A stretch of DNA of 64,000 nucleotides, from NCBI GenBank assembly GCA_027021385.1, contig JALUUL010000010.1:1-64000 (forward strand). Direction: 5' to 3'. Shown here piece by piece: positions 35,160-44,289 of the stretch. Within the stretch, counting starts at the first letter, position 1. The number at the start of each line of letters is the position of its first letter. Position numbers and translations under genes: made by a program. The notes beneath the pieces are model-generated. The model did not search any database. It had not been told where the DNA came from and saw nothing but the letters and a program-made list of their open reading frames with translations. This stretch comes from Planctomycetota bacterium. Its GTDB lineage: Bacteria > Planctomycetota > UBA1135 > GCA-002748355.

Positions 35160-35178
35160 CCCGGGGACAGGCCCCGGG
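35160..35178 (-). promoter_or_regulatory. GC-rich hairpin in mqnC leader
   Basis: CCCGGGG (35160-35166) and CCCCGGG (35172-35178) form a perfect 7-bp stem with a 5-nt loop, 28 nt before the mqnC start. It sits in the presumed 5' leader and could influence translation or transcription of the operon. No ligand-binding structure is recognised. Confidence 0.35.
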
Positions 35179-35270
35179 CCGAGCAGCAAGGCGGTGAGGC
35201 TAGCCCTCCCTCCGAGCCCCCACAAGGCGGCCCCTCGGCCGTGATTCGACGAAACGATCCGGACCCACCG

Positions 35271-36656
35271 ATGAACAAGCCCGAACCCGATCTGATGGAA
35301 CGCGTCGTGAGCCTGTGCAAGCGGCGCGGCTTCATCTTCCAGGCGAGCGAGATCTACGGGGGATTGGGCTCCTGCTACGACTATGGTCCCCTCGGCGTCG
35401 AACTCAAACGAAACGTCAAGGAGGCCTGGTGGGCGGCGATGGTCACCTCCCGTAGAGACGTCGTCGGCCTGGATTCGGCCATCCTCCAGAGCCCGAAGGT
35501 ATGGGAGGCTTCGGGACACCTCAGCGGGTTCTCGGATCCGATGGTCGACTGCCGGGAATGCAAGGCCCGGTTCCGGGCGGACGACCTCGAGGGCCGGGTC
35601 TGTCCGAACCGGAGGTTCAAGAAGCGTCCCGCAACCGAGTGCAGGGACGCGGGTTTCTTCACCGAGCCCCGCCAGTTCAACCTGATGTTCAAGACCTTCA
35701 TGGGGCCGGTCGAGGATTCGGCCTCGATCGTCTACCTGCGTCCGGAGACCGCGCAGGGGATCTTCACGAATTTCCTGAACGTCCAGGGGAGTTCCCGATT
35801 GAAGCCGCCCTTCGGGATCGCCCAGATCGGGAAGTCTTTCCGGAACGAGATTACGCCCGGGAACTTCGTCTTCCGGATGCGGGAGTTCGAGCAGATGGAA
35901 ATGGAGTTCTTTGTTCCGCCGGCCGAGGACGAGAAGTGGTACGAATACTGGGTCGCGGAGCGCCTGCGCTGGTACGTGGATCTCGGAGTGGATCCTGAGA
36001 AGCTCCGCCTGCGGCCGCATGGAGAGGATGAACTCGCGCATTACAGCGCGGGCTGCACGGACGTCGAGTACCTGTTCCCCTTCGGGTGGAGCGAACTCGA
36101 GGGCATCGCGCGAAGGACGGATTACGACCTGAAACGCCACTCCGAGGCTTCCGGCACCCGGCTCGTCTTCTGGGACGAGGAGACGAAGGAACGCTATACC
36201 CCCTATGTCGTCGAACCGGCGGCCGGAGTGGATCGGGCGGCGATGACCTTCCTCGTGGACGCCTTCGAGGAGCAGGAACTCGGAGTCGACAAGAAGGGGC
36301 GTCCGGATACGCGGACGGTCCTGCATTTCCACCCGAGGATCGCTCCGATCACGGTCGCGGTCTTCCCCCTCGTCAAGCGCGACGGCATGCCCGAGCGCGC
36401 GGACGAGATCGAAGCCGATCTGCGGGCCGAGGGTTTCCGGACCTTCTACGACGAGAAAGGGGCGATCGGCCGCCGCTACCGGCGCCAGGATGAGATCGGA
36501 ACTCCCTGGTGCGTGACTGTGGACGGCCGGACCCTCGAGGACGGGACGGTGACCCTCAGGGACCGGGATTCGATGGAGCAGGAACGCCTCCCTGCGACCG
36601 AGCTTTCCGCCAGGCTCCGCGAGGCCCTCCGGAATTGGAGCCGGCCCCCCGACTGA
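35271..36656 (+). CDS. glyS: glycyl-tRNA synthetase, single-chain alpha2 type
   Basis: This 461-residue class II aminoacyl-tRNA synthetase begins MNKPEPDLMERVVSLCKRRG. It has the GlyRS opening SEIYGGLGSCYDYGPLG (27-43), a zinc-binding-like Cys cluster (Cys94, Cys97, Cys111, Cys124), YLRPETAQGIF (155-165) with RNEITPGNF and REFEQME (motif 2 region), and a C-terminal anticodon-binding domain. It charges tRNA-Gly. An in-frame GTG at 35241 is possible, but the ATG matches the usual family start. This is the eukaryote/archaea-like homodimeric form, not the GlyQ/GlyS heterotetramer. Confidence 0.95.
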   Translation: MNKPEPDLMERVVSLCKRRGFIFQASEIYGGLGSCYDYGPLGVELKRNVKEAWWAAMVTSRRDVVGLDSAILQSPKVWEASGHLSGFSDPMVDCRECKARFRADDLEGRVCPNRRFKKRPATECRDAGFFTEPRQFNLMFKTFMGPVEDSASIVYLRPETAQGIFTNFLNVQGSSRLKPPFGIAQIGKSFRNEITPGNFVFRMREFEQMEMEFFVPPAEDEKWYEYWVAERLRWYVDLGVDPEKLRLRPHGEDELAHYSAGCTDVEYLFPFGWSELEGIARRTDYDLKRHSEASGTRLVFWDEETKERYTPYVVEPAAGVDRAAMTFLVDAFEEQELGVDKKGRPDTRTVLHFHPRIAPITVAVFPLVKRDGMPERADEIEADLRAEGFRTFYDEKGAIGRRYRRQDEIGTPWCVTVDGRTLEDGTVTLRDRDSMEQERLPATELSARLREALRNWSRPPD

Positions 36657-36798
36657 GACGCCGCTCTTTTTCTGCGAGAAAGCAGAGGGTGGGGTAGGTT
36701 TCTCTGGTCGATAGAAACGCACGCGTAGCGCGGGGCGGGCGGCCCCACGACGCGCAGGCGGATCGGCCGCTCGAACTCCGTTTTCTCGGGAGGGAATC

Positions 36799-37185
36799 AT
36801 GCGGCGAACGATCGCCACCCTTACTCTGATCCTTTGTGCATCCCTGACGGCGGAAGCCCTCGAGGCCGCCGCCCCGGCGGAGCCCCTTTCTCCGTCTCCG
36901 CAGGACGTCCGGAACGAACGCAAGCCCGAGTGGTGGGCCTTCTGGAAGAGGGCGAGGATCCGCCACCGCGGTTATCGGCCTTCGAGTCCGGGGGGGGGAG
37001 GTTCCGCTCCCGCTCCCCGACCCGCTCCCCGACCCGCTCCGAAGAAGGGAGGGGCCTCCCCTAAGAAAGGGAACGGGGACGGCCCTCCTCCGGGCAGCCC
37101 GACACCCGAACCCGGAACGCTCGCCCTCCTGGCCCTGGCCGGAGGCGGTGCCTGGCTCGGCCGGCGGAGACGGAGGAGGAGATAG
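36799..37185 (+). CDS. PEP-CTERM sorting-domain protein
   Basis: This 128-residue exported protein has an N-terminal signal (residues 4-20), a central low-complexity stretch rich in Pro, Gly and Lys, and a C-terminal PEP-CTERM signal: PEP at 103-105, a hydrophobic helix, then an Arg cluster of eight. PEP-CTERM tails are cut by an exosortase during export in exopolysaccharide-producing bacteria. No exosortase lies in this window. GGGAGGGA precedes the ATG. The middle contains a PAPR repeat encoded by 12-bp units. Confidence 0.85.
   Translation: MRRTIATLTLILCASLTAEALEAAAPAEPLSPSPQDVRNERKPEWWAFWKRARIRHRGYRPSSPGGGGSAPAPRPAPRPAPKKGGASPKKGNGDGPPPGSPTPEPGTLALLALAGGGAWLGRRRRRRR
37011..37040 (+). repeat. 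12-bp tandem repeat within the PEP-CTERM gene
   Basis: The unit CGCTCCCCGACC occurs two and a half times, encoding repeats of Pro-Ala-Pro-Arg. It may vary in copy number between strains, which would lengthen or shorten the spacer in frame. Confidence 0.6.
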
Positions 37186-37249
37186 ATCCCCATCCTTGGA
37201 ACCCCGGGGCGGCCCCGTTCGAGGGGCTCGGCAGAGGCGGAGGGACGGA

Positions 37250-37255
37250 TAGAAT
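37250..37255 (+). promoter_or_regulatory. -10-like hexamer TAGAAT, 6 nt before ATG
   Basis: TAGAAT in CGGATAGAATCCCCGC lies 6 nt before the ATG at 37262, so the transcript would begin at or next to the start codon. No Shine-Dalgarno is present. Confidence 0.45.
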
Positions 37256-37261
37256 CCCCGC

Positions 37262-38167
37262 ATGTACGCCACCCTCCTGTCTCTCCTTCTCTGCGGGTCC
37301 CTCCTGTTTCAGGGGACTCCCCGTCCCGCGCGTGGGGAGAGGATCCCGGCTTCCCGGCCCTCGGAATCGAAGGGGCTTTTCGACCGCGTCGTCGCGGTCG
37401 GTGCCAGTGTGACCGCGGGCTTCGGGAACGGCCTCCCGCTTGGAAAGGCCTTCGGGGCCGCCCTCGTGAAGGCGAAGGCGCGCCCCTACACGGTCCCGGG
37501 GGGAGAGATGATGTTCCTTGCGCCGAGGAGGCTCGGGAAACGAAACATGGACCTCGCGTTGAAGCGCGATCCGACCCTCCTTCTCGCGGTCGATTACCTG
37601 TTCTGGTTCGCCTACGGAACCCGCAGCCCCGAGAAACGAAAGCGGCTCTTCGAGGAAGGGCTCGAACAGTGCGCCCGATTCCAGGGCCCGATCATCCTCG
37701 GAGACATCCCCGACATGCGCGGGGCCTCCCCGAAGATGCTGCCCCCCACGGCGATCCCGAGCCCAAAGGAACTCGCGGCTTTCAACGACCGCCTCCGGAA
37801 GTGGGCGGAGAACCGGCCGAACGTACTCCTCGTTCCTCTGGCGGCCTGGACCCGCCGGATGCGGGGCGGGGGCATGGTTCTGCCGGTCGGGAAGGACGGG
37901 GGTTCGAAACGCTTCGGCCCCGAGACGCTCCTGCAATGGGACCGCCTGCATCCCTCCCGCTTCGGCGCCTATGCGCTCGTGGGAGAGATCGTCGAGTTCC
38001 TCAGGGGATCCAGATGGAGCGAGAAGGCGAAGAAGGATCTCGACCTGGCCCTGGAGGACTACCTTCCCCGGGCGCGGAAGCGGAAGGACGGGGCGGGGCA
38101 CGACAAGAAGGTCCGTCCCCCCGCCTCGAGACCCGGTGGAAGGAAGGGAGCGCCGTCGCTACCCTAA
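37262..38167 (+). CDS. exported SGNH/GDSL-type hydrolase
   Basis: This 301-residue protein has a signal peptide (residues about 3-18). The nucleophile Ser49 lies in VGASVTAG (block I, with Ala instead of Asp after Gly), and the Asp227/His230 pair sits in DRLHPS (block V). SGNH hydrolases are esterases or lipases, and some act on cell-wall glycans; the substrate is unknown. The C-terminal 35 residues are Lys/Arg-rich. The likely leaderless promoter is noted just upstream. Confidence 0.82.
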   Translation: MYATLLSLLLCGSLLFQGTPRPARGERIPASRPSESKGLFDRVVAVGASVTAGFGNGLPLGKAFGAALVKAKARPYTVPGGEMMFLAPRRLGKRNMDLALKRDPTLLLAVDYLFWFAYGTRSPEKRKRLFEEGLEQCARFQGPIILGDIPDMRGASPKMLPPTAIPSPKELAAFNDRLRKWAENRPNVLLVPLAAWTRRMRGGGMVLPVGKDGGSKRFGPETLLQWDRLHPSRFGAYALVGEIVEFLRGSRWSEKAKKDLDLALEDYLPRARKRKDGAGHDKKVRPPASRPGGRKGAPSLP

Positions 38168-38218
38168 ACGAAACCGAACATAGGGCCGGCGGGCCCGGGA
38201 GGGGGCGCGGAGACGAGG

Positions 38219-40609
38219 ATGACGCAGGAGGGCGCGGGCAGGGAGATCGAGCTTGGAGGCGTTCCCGAGGGGGGTGGGGTACGTCGGGTCCTGGGAGGGC
38301 GGAGGGTCGAGGAGATCGTCCGCCTCCTCAAGGAAGGGGAGGCCTGGAGGGACCGGATCCCCCATTGGGTCGAGGTCCCGGCCCGGGAGGGGCACATCGT
38401 CCCCTTCCCCGAGGGGCTGCGGCCCGAGATCGTCCGCGTCCTCGAGGAACGAGGCTTCGACGGGCTCTATGCGCACCAGGCCGAGGCCGTGCGCCTCGCC
38501 CTCGACGGGCGCGACGTCTGCGTCGCGACGCCGACCGCCTCGGGGAAGACGCTTTGTTACACGATTCCGATCCTCCAGTCTCTGTTCGAGAGCGGAGGGG
38601 CGGCGAAGGCTCTCTGCCTCTTCCCGACGAAGGCCCTCTCCCAGGATCAGACCGTCGGATTCACGTCGATGATCGAGGCGATGGGGGAGTCCTGGAACTG
38701 CTGCACCTACGACGGCGACACCCCTCCCGCGGTGCGCCGTTCCCTGCGCGCACGCGGGCATCTGATCCTGACGAATCCGTGGATGCTGCACCAGGGGATC
38801 CTCCCGAACCACGCGAAGTGGTCCGATCTCTTCCGCGACCTTCGCTGGATCGTCGTCGACGAACTCCATACGCTCTCGGGGGTCTTCGGATCGAGTGTCG
38901 CGAACGTCCTGCGCCGGCTGCTGCGCGTCGCCCGGCATTACGGAGCCTCTCCCCGCTTTCTCGCCTCCTCTGCGACCCTCAGGGAGGCCGGCGAACACGC
39001 GGCGAGGCTCTTCGGCCGCGAGGTCGCCGTCGTCGATCGGGACGGCTCGCCCTCCGGGAAGCGTTACTTCGCGGTCTACGATCCCCCTCTCGTCGACCCT
39101 GGCAGGGGGCTTCGTGCGAACGCCCTCGAGGAGGCGCGCCGCCTCGCCGCCGCAGTCTGCGGACCCGGGCACCAGACGATCTTCTTCTGCCGCAGGCGCA
39201 CGGCCGTCGAGGTCCTGACGCGCTACCTGAAGGAAAGCGCGGCCCGGCTCGGGCTGCGCGAGTCCGAGATCCGCGGCTACCGGGGCGGGTATCTCCCCGC
39301 GATGCGGAGGGAGATCGAACGGGACCTCAAGGAAGGGCGGACGAAGGTCGTCGTCGCGACCCACGCCCTCGAACTCGGTATCGACATCGGGGCCCTCGAT
39401 GTTGCGGTGCTCGTCGGCTATCCGGGTTCGCAGGCCTCGTTCCGGCAGCGCGCGGGACGCGTCGGCCGCCGGGGAGAGCCTTCCCTCGTCGTGCAGATCG
39501 CCCGTTCCGACCCCCTCGACCAATACCTCGTCCGTCATCCCGAACTCCTGTTCCGGAGCGGAGGGGAGCGCCTCGCGCTCGACCCGGACAACCTCGTGAT
39601 CCTGTCCGAACAGCTCAAGTGCGCGGCTTTCGAGCTGCCCTTCCGGGAAGTGGAAGGAGGGCTGCCCGACGAGCCTGAGTTCGGCGCGGTCGAGGCGGTT
39701 CCGGGCATCCTCGAATACTTTGCCGAGGAATCGGGCTTCCTGCGACGGCGTGGGGGCCGCTTCTTCTGGATGGCCGACGCCTATCCGGCGCAGGACGTGA
39801 CCTTGAAGGGCAATGAGCCGGACAACGTCGTCATCCTCGACCGGGAGAGCGGGAAGGCGATCGGCGAGATCGACCGCGAAGGCTCGATTACGACCGTGCA
39901 CGAGGGGGCGATCTATCAGGTCGAGGGGGAGACCTGGAAGATCGAACGATTCGACTACGAGAACCGCAGGGCCTACGCCCGCAGGGTCGATTCGGACTAC
40001 TTCACGGACGCGCATACCGAGACCGAGTTGCGCGTGCTGCGCCTCGAGGAGGAAAGGCGCCATCCACGAAGCGGGGAAGGGCTCAAGTGGGATGTCCGGG
40101 TCGGGGAGGTGCACGTCACGACCCTGGCGACGCTCTACAAGAAGATCCGTTTCTACACGAGGGAGAACCTGGGCGCCGGGGACATCCGTCTTCCTCCCGA
40201 GGAGATGGATTCGGAGTGCTTCCTGCTCGGCCTCTCGGAGGAGACCGCCGCCGAACTCGGCCTCCGAGGAGGGGACCGGGGCGCTGCCTGGCGCGCGGTG
40301 GGGGCCATCCTCCGCCGCGTCGCTCCGCTCCATCTCCGCTGCCAGCCCTCGGACCTCGGTCTGTCGGCCCGCATCCGGGACCCGCACTTCGAGCGGCCGA
40401 TGCTCTACCTCTGGGACCGGGTCATGGGCGGGGTCGGTCTCGCGCGGCTCCTCTTCGAGGAGCACATGGTCCTCCTCTCCGCCGCCCGCGAGGTCGTCGC
40501 GAACTGTCGTTGCGGGAGCGGGTGCCCCGCCTGCGTCGGGCCCAGCGAGGAGGTCGGGCCGGAGGGGAAGGCCTGCGCGCTCGAGGTCCTCTCCCGTCTA
40601 CGGGCTTGA
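38219..40609 (+). CDS. mrfA: DEAD-box DNA helicase MrfA (YprA) with DUF1998 domain
   Basis: This 796-residue helicase has Walker A TPTASGKT (104-111), Walker B DELH (214-217), SSATL (motif III), a motif V/VI region (THALELGIDIG, QRAGRVGRRG) and a C-terminal DUF1998-type zinc or disulphide module with Cys763, Cys765, Cys769 and Cys772 (CRCGSGCPAC). In Bacillus subtilis MrfA works with MrfB in a UvrABC-independent repair of mitomycin C lesions. Here too the next gene encodes the MrfB-like nuclease, 54 bp away. GGAGACGAGG precedes the ATG. Confidence 0.9.
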   Translation: MTQEGAGREIELGGVPEGGGVRRVLGGRRVEEIVRLLKEGEAWRDRIPHWVEVPAREGHIVPFPEGLRPEIVRVLEERGFDGLYAHQAEAVRLALDGRDVCVATPTASGKTLCYTIPILQSLFESGGAAKALCLFPTKALSQDQTVGFTSMIEAMGESWNCCTYDGDTPPAVRRSLRARGHLILTNPWMLHQGILPNHAKWSDLFRDLRWIVVDELHTLSGVFGSSVANVLRRLLRVARHYGASPRFLASSATLREAGEHAARLFGREVAVVDRDGSPSGKRYFAVYDPPLVDPGRGLRANALEEARRLAAAVCGPGHQTIFFCRRRTAVEVLTRYLKESAARLGLRESEIRGYRGGYLPAMRREIERDLKEGRTKVVVATHALELGIDIGALDVAVLVGYPGSQASFRQRAGRVGRRGEPSLVVQIARSDPLDQYLVRHPELLFRSGGERLALDPDNLVILSEQLKCAAFELPFREVEGGLPDEPEFGAVEAVPGILEYFAEESGFLRRRGGRFFWMADAYPAQDVTLKGNEPDNVVILDRESGKAIGEIDREGSITTVHEGAIYQVEGETWKIERFDYENRRAYARRVDSDYFTDAHTETELRVLRLEEERRHPRSGEGLKWDVRVGEVHVTTLATLYKKIRFYTRENLGAGDIRLPPEEMDSECFLLGLSEETAAELGLRGGDRGAAWRAVGAILRRVAPLHLRCQPSDLGLSARIRDPHFERPMLYLWDRVMGGVGLARLLFEEHMVLLSAAREVVANCRCGSGCPACVGPSEEVGPEGKACALEVLSRLRA

Positions 40610-40663
40610 GGGGGCGCCCGGCGCTATCGTCCCCCGGCGGGCGATCGGGAAGGCTTGGATCGG

Positions 40664-42076
40664 ATGAACGGATCGAAGGAAGAGTTCCGGGAACGCCTGC
40701 GCCGCCTGCGGCGGGAAACGGAAAGCGCCCCCGCCCGGAGAGCGCCGCGTTCCGGAATGCCGGAATGGCTCCGGCGCCGGCTCGCGACCGGAAAGGCGCG
40801 GGATTCCGATCCCATACGGGAAGGGGGCGGGGATTCCCCGCTCCGAACCCGGGGACTTCCCTTGAACCTCCGGACGGCGGTCCGCGGGGGCGAGACCCAC
40901 GCCTTCCGTCTCCAGGTCTTTTCCCCGGAGCACCGGCACGGCCTGCGCCGCCTCCGCTCGGTCTTCGAGGTCGATCCCGAAGTCTTCGCCTTGCTCAGCG
41001 GGGACCCGTCCTTGCGCGGTCTGGAACTCCGTTCCGCGGTCTTCCTCGATACCGAGACCACGGGGCTCGAATCGGGCGCCGGCGTCTTCGTCTTCCTCGT
41101 CGGGCTCGGCCGCTTCACGGGGCGGGGCTTCGAACTCTGGCAGGGCTTCCTGCGCGGGCCGGAGGAGGAGCCGGCTCTCCTCCGGGAGGCGGCGCGCCGG
41201 ATTGCCCGCGCCAGGGCGGTCGTCAGCTTCTTCGGCAAATCCTTCGACCGCCACCGGCTCGAGGACAAGATGCGGATCCACGGGGTCGAACCTCCGTTCG
41301 GGGGATTGCGACACCTGGACCTCTACCATCCGATGCGCCGCCTCCATCGGGGAAGACTCGGAGACGCGCGGCTGGCGACCGTCGAGCGGGCCTTCTGCGG
41401 ATTCGAACGGGATTCCGACCTGCCCGGGAGCGAGGCGCCGGGAGCCTGGATGGACTTCCTCGACGGGCGTCCCCACCTGCTCGAGGGGGTCTTCGCGCAC
41501 AACCGGGACGACGTGCTCTCGCTCGTCGCGCTGTCCTCCTGGCTCGGTTCGATCGCTTCGACCGAGGATCCGGAGGGAGGGGAGAGGCGCGAGCCTCCCG
41601 GGGGGGAGGGGGTCCGGAGGCTCGAGATCGCCCGCGGGTACGCGGGACTGGGGGACCTCGAGGCCGCCCGCCGGTCCTACCGGGGCGCCCTGGAGATCCT
41701 GGGGGAGGACGCGCCGGATCTCCCCGCTGCCCTCTTGGAATACCTCGGACTCTGCCGGAAGGCGCGCGCCTTCGGCGAGGCCGAGGGCGCGGCCGGGCGG
41801 ATCCGGACGGCGGCGGAAGCCCTCCTGGACGGAAACCCCTCGTCGCCCCCGGGACAGGCCCTGCTCCGCGGCCTGCGGCAGGCGGCCCTCCTCTTCGAGA
41901 GGGACCAGCGGCGTCTCGAACCGGCTCTCGCCTGCACACGGCTGGCCCTGCGCCTCCTCGCCCGCGCCGTGGGGGGAGCGCCTCCGTCCCTGAGCCTGGA
42001 TTTCGAGAAGCGCCTCCGCCGTCTCGAAGCGCGGAGGGCGCGGAGCGGGGGCCGGGTCCCGGAAGGGCCTCGATGA
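40664..42076 (+). CDS. mrfB: MrfB-like exonuclease (RNase H fold, YprB) with TPR tail
   Basis: This 470-residue protein has an RNase-H-fold DEDD exonuclease domain (about 70-295): FLDTETTGL with Asp129 and Glu131, the FGKSFDRHRL helix, and HNRDDVLSL with His279 and Asp282/Asp283. A TPR-like C-terminal part (about 310-450) follows. It is the presumed partner of MrfA in repairing mitomycin C-type crosslinks or adducts. The start at 40664 follows GGGAAGG; a TTG three codons earlier is possible. Its stop overlaps the next gene by 4 bp. Confidence 0.88.
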   Translation: MNGSKEEFRERLRRLRRETESAPARRAPRSGMPEWLRRRLATGKARDSDPIREGGGDSPLRTRGLPLNLRTAVRGGETHAFRLQVFSPEHRHGLRRLRSVFEVDPEVFALLSGDPSLRGLELRSAVFLDTETTGLESGAGVFVFLVGLGRFTGRGFELWQGFLRGPEEEPALLREAARRIARARAVVSFFGKSFDRHRLEDKMRIHGVEPPFGGLRHLDLYHPMRRLHRGRLGDARLATVERAFCGFERDSDLPGSEAPGAWMDFLDGRPHLLEGVFAHNRDDVLSLVALSSWLGSIASTEDPEGGERREPPGGEGVRRLEIARGYAGLGDLEAARRSYRGALEILGEDAPDLPAALLEYLGLCRKARAFGEAEGAAGRIRTAAEALLDGNPSSPPGQALLRGLRQAALLFERDQRRLEPALACTRLALRLLARAVGGAPPSLSLDFEKRLRRLEARRARSGGRVPEGPR

Positions 42077-44256
42077 ACCTCCTCTTCCTCTTTCCGAGCC
42101 TCCTGTCCGCGACGGCTGCGGGGGCTCCCCTCCGGGCGGCTCGCCAGGAGTCCTCCGCCGGGTCCTACCAGGTCCGCATCGCCCGAATCGGCCCCGAGGC
42201 CGGGATCCGGATCGACGGGGAACTCGGGGAAAGGGCTTGGGAGAAGGCCGCCCTTCTCGGTCCGCTGACGCAGGTCGATCCCGTCGAAGGCGCGAAGCCC
42301 ACGAGGAGGACCCAGGTGAGGCTCGCCTACGACCGGGAGAGGTTCTACCTCGCGATCGAGTGCTTTGACGAGCCGTCCTCCGTCCACGACAGGCTGATGG
42401 CGCGGGATGCGAACCTCGATCCGGACGACCGCGTGGAGTGGTGGATCGACACCTTCCACGACCGCCGTTTCGCCTACTGGTTCCAGATCGGGGCCGGCGG
42501 AAGCAAGGGGGATGCGCTGATCGCCTTGAACGGCCGGAGCTTCAACAAGGACTGGGACGCGATCTGGTACGGGAAGGCGAAACGGACTCCCCGCGGATGG
42601 CAGGCCGAGGTCGCGATCCCCTTCTCCTCGCTGGCCTTCGCGGAGGGGGGCGGGGTCTGGGGCTTCAATCTGCGGCGCCTGCGCAAGGCGAACGACGAGG
42701 AGGACCGCTGGGCCAACCCCAGGGTCGCCTATTTCTTCTTCCGCCTTGCCGAGGGAGGGGAGATCCACGGGCTGAAGGGACTCCGACAGGGCCTCGGCCT
42801 CGACATCACGCCCTTCCTCAAGTTCGCGGGGCGGAATCTCCGCGAGGACCGCCGTGCGAGGATCGGGACCGCGGAGGCCGGGGGGGACCTTCGGTTCCGG
42901 ATCAGCCCCTCGATGAGTGCCGTCCTGACCTGGAACACCGACTTCGCCGAGACCGAGGTCGACGCGCGGCGGCTCAACCTGACGCGCTTCCCGTTGTTCT
43001 TCCCGGAGAAACGAGACTTCTTCCTCGAGGACGCGGGGCTCTTCGAGTTCGGGGCCCCCGACCTGCGCCGGAACCTGCTTCCGTTCTTCTCGCGCAGGAT
43101 CGGCCGGGATGCGTCGGGGCGGGCCATCCCCCTTTATGGGGGGCTGAAGGTGACGGGACGGAGCGGTCCCTGGAACCTCGGATTCCTCGGGACCCTGAAC
43201 AAGGAACACGGGGGCTTCCCGTCGCGGGGGCAGGGAGTCCTCCGACTCAGCCGGAACCTCGGGCGCGAGTCCTCGGCGGGGGTGATCGTGACCGAGGGGC
43301 GTCCGGAGGCTCCGGGACGGGCCCGGACCGTCGGGGCCGATCTCTCCCTGAACGACAGCCGGGCCTTCGGGAGGGACCGCAGCCTGCGCTTCGACGCCTG
43401 GTTCCTCGCCTCGTCGGGGAAGGGCGAGGAAGGCGGCCAGGCCTTCGGCTTGGGTTCGGAGTTCCGGACGAGGGACTGGGTGCACAGGGCCTCGATGCGC
43501 GTCGTGGATGACGATTTCGACCCGGCCCTCGGCTTCGTCCGGAGGGAGGGGATCGTCCGCTGGCGCTGGCAGAGCCGTTACGCCTGGCGCAGCGAGGGCG
43601 CCTTCCTCCGCCGCCTCACCTTCCGTCTGGCCCCGACCCTGACGACGGATCTCGGGCACGACCGGGACAGCTGGTCCGTGCCCCTGCGCTGGCTCGGGCT
43701 CGAGTTCGATTCCGGGGACACGATCGAGATCGAATCGCATCGGATCTTCGAGCGCCTGCCGGAGGATTTCGAGATCCGTGACGGGGTCGTCGTGCCCGAG
43801 GGGGACTATTCGATGACTCGGCACTTCCTGACCCTCGAGCTCTCGGACCGTCGCGCGCTCTCCGGAGAGATCCGGCTCGAAGCCGGACGGATCTATGACG
43901 GTTCGATCTCGCAGGTCTCGGTCGCGCCCCTCTGGATTCCGAACCCGCGGATCAAGCTCGGGGGCCTCTACGAGGAGACGCGGGTCCGCCTGAACCACGG
44001 GGACTTCACGGACCGGGTCGCCTCCTTCTCCTTCGACTTCCAGGGATCCCCGGATCTCGTGCTGCGCAACCTCCTCCAATACGACACCGAGTCCCGCGAA
44101 CTCGGTCTCCAGTCGCGCCTGCGCTGGATCCTGGAACCGGGGAAGGAACTCTTCCTCGTCCTTCTCGCGGGCTGGCGGCGTCCCGAGGGCCGGAGGGTCC
44201 TCCAACCCCTCGACACCGAGGTCGTGATGAAGTTCTTCATGACCTTCCGCTTTTGA
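42073..44256 (+). CDS. DUF5916-type exported protein with CBM9-like domain
   Basis: This 727-residue protein has a signal peptide (residues about 3-18). Residues about 35-235 form a carbohydrate-binding family 9-like domain (IRIDGELGERAWEKA; VEWWIDTFHDRRFAYWF). The long C-terminal region (about 250-727) is beta-strand-rich, ends in Phe (KFFMTFRF), and has FFPEKRDFFLEDAGLF, the hallmark of DUF5916 outer-membrane proteins. This suggests an outer-membrane beta-barrel with a periplasmic binding domain. The ligand is unknown. Its ATG overlaps the mrfB stop (ATGA), but a functional link with DNA repair is unlikely. Confidence 0.88.
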   Translation: MNLLFLFPSLLSATAAGAPLRAARQESSAGSYQVRIARIGPEAGIRIDGELGERAWEKAALLGPLTQVDPVEGAKPTRRTQVRLAYDRERFYLAIECFDEPSSVHDRLMARDANLDPDDRVEWWIDTFHDRRFAYWFQIGAGGSKGDALIALNGRSFNKDWDAIWYGKAKRTPRGWQAEVAIPFSSLAFAEGGGVWGFNLRRLRKANDEEDRWANPRVAYFFFRLAEGGEIHGLKGLRQGLGLDITPFLKFAGRNLREDRRARIGTAEAGGDLRFRISPSMSAVLTWNTDFAETEVDARRLNLTRFPLFFPEKRDFFLEDAGLFEFGAPDLRRNLLPFFSRRIGRDASGRAIPLYGGLKVTGRSGPWNLGFLGTLNKEHGGFPSRGQGVLRLSRNLGRESSAGVIVTEGRPEAPGRARTVGADLSLNDSRAFGRDRSLRFDAWFLASSGKGEEGGQAFGLGSEFRTRDWVHRASMRVVDDDFDPALGFVRREGIVRWRWQSRYAWRSEGAFLRRLTFRLAPTLTTDLGHDRDSWSVPLRWLGLEFDSGDTIEIESHRIFERLPEDFEIRDGVVVPEGDYSMTRHFLTLELSDRRALSGEIRLEAGRIYDGSISQVSVAPLWIPNPRIKLGGLYEETRVRLNHGDFTDRVASFSFDFQGSPDLVLRNLLQYDTESRELGLQSRLRWILEPGKELFLVLLAGWRRPEGRRVLQPLDTEVVMKFFMTFRF

Positions 44257-44289
44257 ACGCCTTCCGCCGAACCGCCGCTCCCGCGGGGT

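Noticed and set aside
36657-36798. TTTCT/AGAAA short hairpins after glyS
   Set aside because: Stems of only 5 bp without a T-run; too weak to call a terminator or regulatory element.
33972-36923. 983-codon reading extending mqnC upstream
   Set aside because: The extra N-terminal part is antisense to glyS and low-complexity; the ATG at 35132 with AAGGA and the family start support the shorter form.
40087-44256. 1389-codon reading extending the DUF5916 protein upstream
   Set aside because: The extension is an out-of-frame shadow of mrfA and mrfB; the signal peptide and coupled ATG at 42073 mark the true start.
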